NCBI RefSeq assembly: GCF_027744825.2
Contig: NC_071342.1
Span: 12,729,501-12,793,500 of the forward strand
Source of the DNA: Synchiropus splendidus
Lineage: Eukaryota; Chordata; Actinopteri; Syngnathiformes; Callionymidae
Direction of reading: 5' to 3'
Length of the DNA stretch: 64,000 nucleotides
A program made the position numbers and the translations under genes. The number at the start of each line of letters is the position of its first letter. The stretch's first letter is position 1. Shown in pieces: positions 41,364 through 64,000 of the stretch. The notes beneath the pieces were generated by a model. That model was not told where the DNA came from, did not search any database, and saw only the letters and a list, made by a program, of their open reading frames with translations.

Positions 41364-42131
41364 AATTAATAAATGACCTTTTTTTGTAATGCGATTATGT
41401 TTTCTGTGTCCACACGTGATTTAAAAACACACATTAATATCCCAGAAATCGGATTTGATGTTGCACAGCTCTCCACATTTAGCTCCCACCTTCAGCTATG
41501 GTCAGGAATACAGCGGCTAAAATTGGACACCTTAGACAGCTGACTGTCATCTGTTGAAGACTCAGAGCAGAACAGCTGTGGGCATAACCTTATCATAGCA
41601 CATAGATGGAATTGGAAGTGACCACAAAATATCTGTTTAAGAAAGGTTATGTCATTGGTTTGGAAATGTGTGTGATGACCGGCCAACATTTCAACCTCTC
41701 AATCATTTATTGTCAAACAACTGACAGGCGACACATGTTGGACGGCTGACATTTATACAGTGACCATCAGACAATCTTAAAACTCCTGGAAGGAAAATGA
41801 TGGGCTACAAACTGGCCTGCTCAAAGTTAGATGAATAAACATGATTACTGCACAGAAAGATGCAGAATATTGGCAGTGATTTATCACTTCATTAAATAAT
41901 GTCATCAAACATGATGGCTGAGACACAGATCAATTCAGCTGCACCTTAAGAGACATTAAATGAAAAGCAAATCCTAGGTTCCAAAACAAAAACAAGAGTT
42001 TCATTTGCTAAACAGGCACGTGTACTGAGGCACAAAAAAGTGCCCAAAAATGGACAGTTAAATTTCTTGGAACACTGCAGTCGTCAGGAATCAGAGGTCA
42101 CAGTCAGGTTTTTTGGAGCTGGAAGAACCCC
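41364..42131. other. convergent intergenic region, dusp29 / adk
   Basis: Only 768 bp separate the two stop codons. On the minus strand an AATAAA (near 41705-41711) can serve adk. No gene is present; in human, KAT6B lies at this junction. Confidence 0.6.
41368..41373 (+). promoter_or_regulatory. polyadenylation signal almost abutting dusp29 stop codon
   Basis: AATAAA begins 5 bp after the TGA at 41361-41363. If used, the 3'UTR would be only about 20-30 nt. Confidence 0.4.
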
Positions 42132-49392
<7,261 letters not shown>

Positions 49393-49599
49393 GTTGTTCC
49401 CCTTTCTGTGTGACAGCTGGATCCCTTCAGACCTGTTGAGCAACCGAAAGCCCGCTCAGAAAGAGCAAGGCATTGGAAAACTTCACAATTTCAGCTCCGC
49501 CAGATCGATTTTCCCCTGCAACCGGGGCTCCTCCTCCCCCCTCTCAGAGGCAGGCTGCAGCCGTCTGGAGGAAGGCGGGCCAGATGGGGAGGTGGGCTC

Positions 49600-49620
49600 T
49601 GCGAGCTGATTGGCTATCGC
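49600..49620 (-). promoter_or_regulatory. putative promoter element of short adk isoform
   Basis: A CCAAT box (AGCCAATC on the minus strand, 49608-49615) lies about 220 bp upstream of the short-isoform start, in a locally GC-rich stretch (49480-49640). It is consistent with an internal promoter feeding the short first exon. Motif evidence only. Confidence 0.4.
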
Positions 49621-52126
49621 TGCCAGCTACATCTTCCCTTGTACAACAAGGAGGCTGCTGAACAGGTTTGTTGACCATGCAAAAGCATTTGCGACAAAAC
49701 CGACTTCAGTCTGCAAAATATAGCAGGTTAAGTAAATAAAAAGATGTTGGACATATTTAGGAATTTAGGTATTTGTTTTGTTCGCAGGTATGAAACGCTC
49801 TACGTGCCCCATGAGTAGTGAAAAAAAAAGCCTTCCATCCAATGAAATGAGGCTGACTATCCTTAATTCTGACAGTCGAGGACAAGTTAAACAAGGCAGG
49901 TATGGACAGGAGTATTATGGTTCCAGGCAAATTCCTCAAAAGGTCATTGACGGTATTGTTTAAAGGATTTTCATTTTTTAAAGACCACTTAGCATTCAAG
50001 TTTTAGTAATGATGTAAACATCAAAAGTCATAAATAATTTGAGTGAATTTAAAGATCAATTATTTTCAAAAAATGCAGGCGAGGCATTATTGCTTCTTTT
50101 CATCTAAACACAATGACACATGAAACTGTCAGCCTAATGCATAACAGAAGTCATGTGACCCTGTTAACCTACTCCTTGCTGCCTTTCAATCATCATCTTG
50201 ATATCAATTTAAGATCCAGCACACAGTCCTCTGCAGTCCACAGAGGTGGGTATTTAAATTTCCAGAGGAGCCACATTATACAATGAGGCTTGGTTTAAAA
50301 TACCAACAAAGCTGCTTTAAGATTAACTAGGTAATAATCAAATAGAAAATAATTTAATAGATATTACATTTTTCTGTCCATAATACTGTGCCTTTTTATC
50401 ATGCTGGATATAAAGTTAAAGGAAGAATTGTAAAGGATTATAACAATATTAATAATATTTATATAATAGTTACTCACTATACATACATATATAGTAACTA
50501 TTACATGTATATTAAATACTATGAATATTACCATTAAATGATATTAATCAATTAACTTAAAATAAACATTATGTTCACCTAACTAAATGGTAAAATGAAA
50601 ATAAATAAGACGTACAAAATAGAAAAGGAATTCCTACATGTTTACTATTTATTTTAATTAATTAAAAAAATCACTAAAATAAATAAAATTGAAGATCACA
50701 GCAGAAATAGAAGGCAAGACAGAAACACTTCTACATGGTCAGTTTCTCCATGATGTCCAGAAGGCCGGATAAATGCGGATAAAGGGCCACCTGTGCAAAT
50801 GACTGTTAATTAAATTACTATTTCAATATTTACAATATCTAACAGAAATAACACTGTCCTGTAGGCCAGGTCTGGCTTATTAAACAGAGCCCTCGAGCAA
50901 GCAAAGCAAAAGAACAGGCTCATATGAATAAATGGATTAGATCAAGAGTGCATACTGACTTTCAGGATAACTGTATTTAGTCATCAAACAGGGAAGCAGC
51001 AGCTTAATATCGACAAACTGGTCATCCCCAACTGGCAGTTAGAGATTACAAATAAAAGGTCATAGACGCCTATATAGAATGGAGGCTTATACACTACACG
51101 GTTGGGTGAACCAATAATCATAAGAATTATATTTAACACAACAATGATAAATGCTTCGCGAGAAATGAACCATAAAGGATTCTGCAGTAAGAGCAAAAAA
51201 AAGTAAAAAAAATACTGCTCTCATCATGAAATTATAAGAATGATGAAGTCGAACAACCCGGCTGATAAGACTAGAGTCATATTGACTCTCATGGAGAGTA
51301 ATCTAATTTTAAGAAAGTGGAAAATGTTATACAAGGCAAGTATATAAAAAAGGAAAAACAAATGAACATGCCAGTTTTCATAACACTTAAGTTAATAAAA
51401 ATACATTTTTTTTAAATCAAAACGTTGACTGAATATGTACTTTTGAGAGATCCAAACATTTCTGGCAAAATCTTCAGTAAATAGTGCAAGAAAAAGAAAA
51501 TAAAAACATTTAAGGCAAAGAATGCAAAGCTTAACTTTACAACGGTATGATCCAGCCTTCAGTGGTTTTTCTTATCAGCCAAGGTTTATCATTAGCTTCC
51601 TCAGCGGCCATCAACCTGACCCTACACACATCTTCAAGTACTTCGCCATACACGTTTGTCTTAGTTTTACTAAACTTGTACACATCTGAATGTTGAGCGC
51701 ATCAATACATCATAAACAAACTACAACCGCTGATCATATTTGACTGTTTGGGGGCGTGGCCTGTGAAGTGTGCGCGCATGGTGGCTACAAACAAGCGCCA
51801 GTTATTTCCAGTGCTGCGAGTCACCACCTTTATCAGATTCTTTGCACAATGTATATTTAGTACGAGAGTTTAGACAACTTTTGTAAGCGTTTTAAAGAGG
51901 AAGCGTGGTCAACAATGGAGCAACTTAGCCATGTGATAGCTGTAGATCATTATCACGCCACAGGACTTCGCGCCACCGTTATAAAGTGAGACCGTCATGC
52001 AGGAAAACGGTTTAGAACCAAATATATGCATAAAGATTGACCCAGATTCTGTGTTTGATTCCCGCTGACGCACTGCACCGGTGTCTTCACAAGGGCAAGG
52101 TTGTTAGCTTATTTAACTCGGGTCAC

Positions 52127-52218
52127 CTTAGTTTGACGGGAGAGGTTTTGGTGGCGGACGCCGGCTTGTCCTCCTCTGAAAGTTTGACTTTCTTGGCTTG
52201 AGGTTCCTCCGATGCCAT
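52127..52218 (-). CDS. adk: alternative first exon of adenosine kinase, long (nuclear) isoform
   Basis: The exon encodes MASEEPQAKKVKLSEEDKP and eleven further residues. It ends in AG followed by GTGACC, the same phase as the short first exon, and it joins exon 48402-48476 in frame. Human long ADK has a comparable acidic/lysine-rich leader (EEEPKPKKLK) that drives nuclear import; AKKVKL here is a similar NLS-like stretch. The long protein would have 371 residues. The ATG at 52218 is preferred over an in-frame ATG further upstream because it matches the human start. A CCAAT box lies at 52346-52350. Confidence 0.85.
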
Positions 52219-53373
52219 GATGAGTGAGCAGAAACACGCTGGATCACCTTCTGCCGGTTTGAACAATGTGGACGAACTGTGATAAAGGACCCAACCCCGG
52301 GGCGAGGACTCACAGGCGGCCGTATGACATAACACCGTCACTGGACCAATGAGTGGGCACTAAATCGCCCACTGCGTCTTGACGGGATTTAAAGTTGAAC
52401 GAAACACATGTTAACTGTTGAAAAAAATGTCTCTTTTTACGTACGTTAACACGTATTTTACGCGGCACAATCAAATACTCCCCATTGTTTACATTGATCG
52501 TGTTATACAAATAGCTAAGACAGCGAAGCAAATACTAGTGCCAGATTGATGCATTGAAAAGTTCACGGAATGCAAGTTAATATAACCGATTCACAAATCT
52601 TTTTATCAGAGCAAACTATAATTGCATTGAATTTCGCTTTAATTTCAAGCTCCAATAAAAAAAATGTTAAATTTAGAACCATTATGATTACGGTACTAAA
52701 TTCGGTTAAACTTCTTTTTTAAAAGCACTCATTATCAAATATCGAGATCTCTCTAGTATCGAACAACACGTTCTGCTAAAGCAGCATGACGAAACCTGAC
52801 AGACAAAACTCGGGATAAATACAAATAATATCCTGCCCAGATAGCTGTCCTGGGATATCGCCTGATCAAAACTGTTCGGAAAGTTACTCTGAAATCCCCT
52901 TTTCCATCTTGATGGAGTTCCCTGCGTCGTCAACATAATCTGTATTATCATTTGTGTGTTTTTGAAGGGTATAGAAAACATTTTTTCCGTGAATGGTTTT
53001 GCTTCGGTGAATTTGTGTTTACGTGGGAGCTCTGCTGCACCTCTGCCATATTGACGTCCAGAATTCCTGGCAGACACAACTACACAGATCAGGTAGAACT
53101 TTTCTCTGCTTAAATCGAACCCACTATTTTATTATAAATTGCTTTTTTTTTTTAAACCGGACGTTGTGAAGTCGTCCGTATTTGTATATTGCAATGATGT
53201 GATAAATGAAAGTTTGACAATCTGACATCATAGCAGTGTTGACACTCCAGATTTGTATCAAAGCAATTCATTTTAACGTTTGTGCTGGACGCTAAACAAA
53301 CAGACTGTGTTGACACGATTTAGATGTTTGCTCCTGTCAAACCCAGAATAACAATGTCATTGTTTCAGAGGAG
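52219..53373. promoter_or_regulatory. probable bidirectional promoter, adk long isoform / ap3m1
   Basis: The two genes diverge from this 1.15-kb interval. On the ap3m1 side a YY1-like GCCATATTG followed by a CRE-like TGACGTC (53052-53058) lies just before a probable noncoding exon ending at 53091 (donor GTAGAA). On the adk side a CCAAT box lies at 52346-52350. In mammals these two genes share a bidirectional promoter, and the arrangement here is the same. Confidence 0.6.
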
Positions 53374-56040
53374 ATGATCCACAGCCTGTTTCTGATAAAT
53401 AACTTTGGAGACATCTTCCTGGAGAAACACTGGAAGAGTGTCATCAACCGGAGTGTGTGTGACTACTTCTTTGAAGCCAAGGAGAAGGCGCTGGATCCAG
53501 AGAATGTTCCGCCTGTCCTCCAGACTCCTCATCACTACCTCATCACCATATACAGGGGCAAGATCTACTTCCTGTCCGTCATCCAGTCTGAAGTCCCTCC
53601 ACTGTTTGTCATCGAGTTCCTGCACCGAGTAGCTGACACATTTCAGGTGTGATTTTGGGATGTATAATTGAAGAGAAGGCAGCCTGAACAGCTGTCGAGT
53701 GGTTTATGATAGCTCATCCACAGACAACCAGTTTGTCTGACATTCATACTTATGGGGAATTTAGCACCACTGGTAGAACTGTGGGTGAAGTTGTGTCCCT
53801 AGTTTGGCATTCATTTAGGAAGCAGTGTGGTTGATGAAAATGTGGATTTAGTTAGTAGTCACAGAGATTGTGTATTGCAATCACGTCAACATGACTTTTC
53901 TGGGTTAATTTAATAGACGACAGAATGTCCAAAATCTATTGAATTTGAGCTGAACTTGCATCCTGGGACTCTACGAAAAAAGAACACACTGCACCTTTGT
54001 TTCTTTTGCGTGCTGAGCATGCAGCTGCTTATTAGATTTTAAAAGAAATGTGGCATTCTGCTTTTTTTGTTTTCATGGACCTTTTGCCAGGATGAGAAGT
54101 GGAACAGAAAGAGGAAGAAACAAGCACTTCTCAATTTCACTATTGTATTAGTCAGTTTTCTGTGATGATCCTGGCCTCCCGGTGGTTAGTACCGAGCAAA
54201 AAGTGTCAGACGTTGTGTACTTCTGGAGGTCACTTTTGATAGGTGCTTACACCTATCAAAAGTGTAAGCACCTAACATAAGTGTAAGCACCTAACATGGC
54301 GAGAACATGGCGCAAGAGCTTGCAAAAGAGCGTTGCTGTGAGCAGCACGTTCTCAATTTTCCCTTCCTGTTCTATCTATATTATTTCAAATACTGTAGTG
54401 TATGTAATCACGGGGGAGCTGTTCCAATCTCTGCATCAATGGGTGAGAGGTGGAGACAAGTCCTATGGAGGATAATGCGCAGTTGAAGATGTATGTATGT
54501 ATTCGGTGGAAGAGTATGAAGACATCTGTCTGTTTCCAGGATTATTTTGGAGAAACCTCTGAAAATGTCATCAAAGACAACCTTGTGACAGTGTACGAGC
54601 TGCTGGAGGACATGCTGGACAATGGCTTTCCACTGGCGACAGAGTCCAACGTCCTCAAAGAGATGATCAAACCACCCACTATCCTGCGATCGGTCGTCAA
54701 TACACTCATAGGTTAACAAAGCATCTACCAGATGGATCAGTATTCTCATGTCTTAACAGTCCTTTTTCTTACAGGAAGTAGCAACGTCGGGGATGTTCTA
54801 CCAACAGGTCAACTGTCTAATATCCCCTGGAGGCGGACGGGTGTCAAATACACCAACAATGAGGCCTATTTTGATGTGATCGAAGAAATAGATGCGATTT
54901 TGGACAAATCAGGTTTGTTACAAACATGTTAAGATGTGAAATGTCGGTGTGCAATTTTATTCACATGATTCCTCCTGCACAGGGTCAACCGTGTTCGCAG
55001 ACATACAAGGTGTCATCGAAGCATGCGTGAGACTCTCCGGGATGCCGGACTTGACCCTGTCGTTCATGGTAAAATGGACTTTTCTATGTGAGTGTGGGTG
55101 TCAAACGTAGAGCTCACCGTGGATGTCGTTTTCCCGAAGAACCCTCGACTTCTTGATGACGTGAGCTTTCACCCCTGCGTTCGGTTCAAACGCTGGGAGT
55201 CGGAGCAGGTTCTGTCTTTCATTCCACCGGATGGGAACTTCACTCTAATGACGTATCATGTCAACTCTCAGAAGTAAGCAGGAGGACATTTTGTGTGAAC
55301 ATGTGTGTGAACTACCGCAGAACAACAAAGGATCAACAATAACATTTTACAACTTGCACTTCCTCAGTCTGGTCGCCATTCCCGTCTACGTGAAGCAGAA
55401 CATCAACTTCTTTGACACAGGAAACTGTGGACGCCTGGACATCACAATTGGACCAAAGCAGACCATGGGGAAGACCATTGAGGGGCTCGTGGTCACGATC
55501 CACATGCCAAAATCTGTTCTCAGCACCAACCTCACTTCCACGCAAGGAAACTACACCTATGATCTGACCACCAAGGTAAACCTGCAGAACACAGTAGGAG
55601 CCAAAATGGCTGCTTGTTTCTATAGAACCTGTAGACCACAGAAGGTGAAACATTTGGGTCTATGTGATGCCGTCTTACAGATTTTGGTTTGGGACATCGG
55701 TAAACTGAACCCACAGAAGCTTCCAAACCTGCGAGGCACTCTCAGTATGCAGGCAGGATGTCCGAAACCCGACGAAAACCCCTCACTCAACATTGACCTG
55801 AAAATCCAGCAGCTGGCTATTTCAGGTACACACTCTTTGTCCTGAATCCCACGACTCAAATGTTGTCCTCTATTTGCCTTAAATGAAATCAGTGTGTTTA
55901 AGTTTTTGCCGCCTCACCATGAGTCATTACTCTCCGCAGGTGTGAAGGTCAGTCGCCTCGACATGTTTGGAGAGAAGTACAAGCCGTTCAAAGGGGTCAA
56001 ATATGTGACAAAGGCTGGAAAGTTCCAAGTCCGGACCTGA
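53374..56040 (+). CDS. ap3m1: AP-3 adaptor complex subunit mu-1
   Basis: Medium subunit of the AP-3 clathrin-associated adaptor, which sorts tyrosine-motif cargo to lysosomes and related organelles. Exons are 53374-53646, 54540-54711, 54775-54912, 54983-55068, 55140-55273, 55368-55575, 55681-55825 and 55940-56040. They give 418 residues, the human AP3M1 length. The longin-like N-terminal part runs MIHSLFLINNFGDIFLEKHW to FVIEFLHRVADTFQDYFGE. The mu-homology domain holds SNVGDVLPTGQLSNIPWRR, NEAYFDVIEEIDAI and RLLDDVSFHPCVRFKRWES, and ends YKPFKGVKYVTKAGKFQVRT. AP3M1 rather than AP3M2 is chosen on synteny with adk and vcl. Start follows a leader acceptor. Confidence 0.94.
54231..54297. repeat. 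15-bp inverted repeat fused to a 19-bp tandem repeat
   Basis: The arms 54231-54245 and 54250-54264 are exact reverse complements with a 4-nt loop. AAGTGTAAGCACCTAACAT then occurs twice without a gap, at 54260-54278 and 54279-54297. It lies in ap3m1 intron 1. Confidence 0.92.
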
Positions 56041-58273
56041 ACTCACCCAAATGTTTACATGTGCCTTGTAGAGCAATTTGTTTTGTGCCGTGCGGCTCAC
56101 AATATTAACAGATTTACATTATAAGTGCTATTTATTATATGGCTGCGGCATATAACCTGCGAAGGGAAAGCCTTAATAACCAACGTGACACTTTATATAG
56201 ATGAATACTTCCTGATCGGCAAATTATTTCTCTTTTTTTTTAAGGATTAGCTCATAAACATGCAGTAATTTATATACTGTGTACAACAGCCTTAAGAGCA
56301 ATGCCTTGCCAAATAGTGTGCCTATGTCAGCAGCATAGTGTTTTCTCACTTCTTCAGTGTCCCTTAGGCCCACTCATACTAATATGGATCCCCATTTGTA
56401 ACAATACATTTTAACAGAAGCACTGAAGGAGAATAAGCCCTTTGAGCAAGACTGCCTGCCAGTCTAGTGCTGAGCCCTGACAACCTGATCCACTGTTGTC
56501 ACTAAGCAGCAGGTCGTGCACAAGCTTTATGGGCACCATTCCAGCGTGTCGCATTAATATCAAAAAGGGACACCAAAATAGCACACTCTCCGTCTGCAGT
56601 CCTCGTGTTGGAGGTATACGTGGTACCCAGAGTCCCATTTCTTTCATGTGGCAGCCATTTTTGTATTTCTATATATCAATCTATAAAAGTGTGTTGTTTT
56701 TAAAAAGCCAATATACTCTTCGACTCTGCCTTTAAAATGAAGATCATTTTGCACACTTCTGCCACTATAAATGAACAATGTCTGTGACACCGCAGCACAA
56801 TCAGTCGCGTTAAGTGGGAAATACTGAAGATGAACACACGTTACAGAGATGCTCTTGGTGATGTATATGGTATATACACAAATGACCAGACTTTCATGAT
56901 GTCGAATGTTCACAATCACAAAACGTTTAGCAACATTAGTACAATCACTTTTTTGCAGGACTCTTAACTGCCTCTACAACTGTTTAGTGCCATAATGTCT
57001 TATAAAAGCTTTGTAAGAGCCTGTTTGTGTCTTGTTTATTCATTACAATTCAAAATGTTGGACGTATGTTGTTAATGCAGTACGAGGAAAAGTGAAAGAC
57101 ACTAAGTAGAGTGAAATCCGTGAATATAATACCAAAATAAAATAGATTTTTAAAAGTTGGTCATAAATAAATATGGCCATGACTTTCTGTTATACGATTC
57201 TAGAAGTGTGGCCCTCAGCTAGAATCAGGAAACCTGGGTCACCATTAAAGGCTTTTATTCTTCCAAGGCACAGCAGATGTGTTGGCAGGACTCAAAGCTA
57301 TCAGAATACATTCAGCGTGAGACACATTGAGTAAACTCAACCCCACCACTCTCAGCAGCGGGCGAGGTGACGGCTACATGCTTCATCCAAAAATAAAATG
57401 AACAATCTGTGCTGCGCCATCATAGTAACACTCATGAATACTGCCAGAGGAAGATGAAACACACTCACACGTTCACATTTGCTCAGCTAAAATAACAAAA
57501 TAGAAACCTTTATATTCTCTTGTGATGTGTAAGACTTCGGTTGACACATAGTTTTGTACATTAACCTCCAGGGTTGTGCCGTTAATCTCAAATTCATAAG
57601 TGGGAACCTCACATGAAGAACGCAGGATGTTGGATGAAACCTTAAACAGTTCAACTGTTGCTAAAATAGTGCAGAAACAAAGCACTCAAACATAGAAAAA
57701 GACATCACTCTACTTGTATTAACCTGGGTTTTTAAGAATTCCATCCTTTGGCTTTGTTGAGGAAAAAAAGTCAGGCATGAATTAAATAGCTACAGGTGTG
57801 GGTCACACGGAAACATTCCTAGCTGTGCAGCCATGAACCACTTTCAACAATCTCTGTTGTGAACTGACTTATTGCCAAAAAGTTGCAATACAAGAGAAGA
57901 CCTGTTGGTTGTTCAAGTATAAACATCGCTGAGGAGCAGCAACGTCGTCTTGGGTCTCCACTTAAGAAGAGTGTCACAGTAAACACAGAGCACCAAATAA
58001 AGCCGGCCGCTGTTCATAAAACAAAGTCTTATTATATACATAATAAAAATAAGAAAATCACTAGCAAAATGATCCAACACAGAAGAAGAAATTCAGTGTG
58101 TTATTTTCTCTCTAGAAAATAGAAAAAAAAATATTCATGCAAAAAATATATACCTAGATTTTAATAAAGTCTTGAAACACAACTTACTAAAATATATTAT
58201 TAATCATTACTAAAAAGTGTCTCCAGGCTCAGACGGAAGAGCTGAACCTGATTGGTACCAAATGTGGATTCGT
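56041..58273. other. convergent 3' regions of ap3m1 and vcl
   Basis: Probably mostly 3'UTR of both genes. An AATAAA-type signal near 57137 could end ap3m1. No further gene is recognised. Confidence 0.5.
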
Positions 58274-63236
<4,963 letters not shown>

Positions 63237-63589
63237 CTACATGATCGAAAAGCAGATAGCATTATGTGAAAATGTCTAGTTAAGATCACAAAATGAGAAA
63301 ATATTTAATATCACTGGTCATTTGTTGCATTCTTCGTCCACACAGCTTTCCGATTTTAGATTGGTTGTTGTCCATTATTTAGCTTTTATTTAGCTTTAAC
63401 TGTCAAACTTAGTTTTATCTGCCTCTTATAAGATCAGCATCTGTGATCAACTGTGAGAGTAACATATTTTACTTGTTATTTAATATTATATATTATAATA
63501 TTTTCCCCTTTCTAAATATATTTATTTTCAACATTTAAATCTATGATATATAATCTTTTAACTCAAACTAGCGACCCTATTTTAACAGG

Positions 63590-64000
63590 GGAATGGCGAG
63601 TGTGGGAAAGAGGTGAAGAAGCGGGTGCAGGCAGAATGGAATAATTGGAGACAAGTGTCAGGTGTGATGTGTGACAAAAGGGTGTCGGCAAGGATGAAAG
63701 GGAATGTCTACAAAACGGTGGTGAGGCCAGCAATGTTGTATGATTTGGAAGCAGTGGCACTGAGGAAAAGACAGGAGGCAGAGCTGGAGGTAGCAGAGAT
63801 GAAGATGCTGAGCTTCTCTCTGGGAGTGAGCAGGATGGATAGGATCAGGAAGCAGTAGATCAAGGCGACAGCACATGTCAGGTGTTTAGGAGACAAAGTC
63901 AGAGAGGCTAGATGGAGATGACTTGGACATGTACAGAGGAGAGAGAGCCACTACATTGGTAGGAAGATGTTGAGGTTGGAACTGCCAGGCAGAAGGTGGA
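63590..64000 (+). mobile_element. non-LTR retrotransposon fragment in vcl intron
   Basis: Encodes GKEVKKRVQAEW, GVMCDKRVSARMKGNVYKTV, AMLYDLEAVALRKRQEAEL and, after a stop at 63856-63858, TAHVRCLGDKVREARW and ELPGRRW. It is the C-terminal part of a LINE reverse transcriptase, antisense to vcl, and it continues past the window edge. It is a close relative of the copy at 27092-27695 and shares its stop codon. Confidence 0.87.

Noticed and set aside
52219..52341. In-frame upstream extension of the long adk first exon
   Set aside because: The downstream ATG (MASEEPQ...) matches the human start; the extra residues look like translated leader sequence.

Overview
This window is vertebrate, almost certainly teleost fish, nuclear DNA. 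The genes have many short exons with GT-AG introns, often only 60-120 bp long. The proteins are vertebrate-specific families (angiopoietin, microcephalin, NPY receptor, microseminoprotein, metavinculin), and the intergenic DNA carries microsatellites and decayed LINE fragments of the fish type. The species cannot be named from the sequence; the high gene density suggests a compact percomorph-like genome. All genes were read by joining exons by hand. Every exon junction reported was checked for splice dinucleotides and reading-frame phase.

Left block (1-17.3 kb): the last four exons of angpt2 (+) lie inside an intron of mcph1 (microcephalin, -), as in human. mcph1 begins at 16374, runs leftward and leaves the window before its last BRCT domain. 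Its single giant central exon is present twice in tandem (12436-13461 and 9669-10580). Both copies have intact frames, the same phase and good splice sites.

Middle-left (18.6-28.6 kb): an intronless NPY Y4-type receptor (npy4r, -) is followed by two tandem beta-microseminoprotein (msmb) genes (-) and a decayed third exon copy. A LINE has inserted in an intron of the second msmb gene. npy4r and msmb are also neighbours in human (10q11).

Middle-right (29.5-41.4 kb): samd8 (-; SAM domain plus sphingomyelin-synthase-like phosphotransferase) stands head to head with a run of four tandem dual-specificity phosphatases (+): two dusp13a-like genes, one dusp13b-like gene with a GC-AG intron, and dusp29.

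Right block (42.1-64 kb): adk (-) is complete in 11 coding exons and has two alternative first exons (short and nuclear-type long isoform). It is head to head with ap3m1 (+, complete). The 3' half of vcl (-, vinculin) follows, including a recognisable metavinculin exon preceded by an exceptionally long pyrimidine tract, and it runs off the right edge. The order samd8-dusp13-dusp29-adk-ap3m1-vcl matches human 10q22, except that KAT6B is missing between dusp29 and adk.

The genes do not form a pathway. The layout reflects conserved synteny plus local tandem duplication. I found no previously undescribed defence-like or operon-like system. The most unusual features are the mcph1 exon duplication, the msmb and dusp tandem arrays, and the metavinculin exon with its pyrimidine tract.
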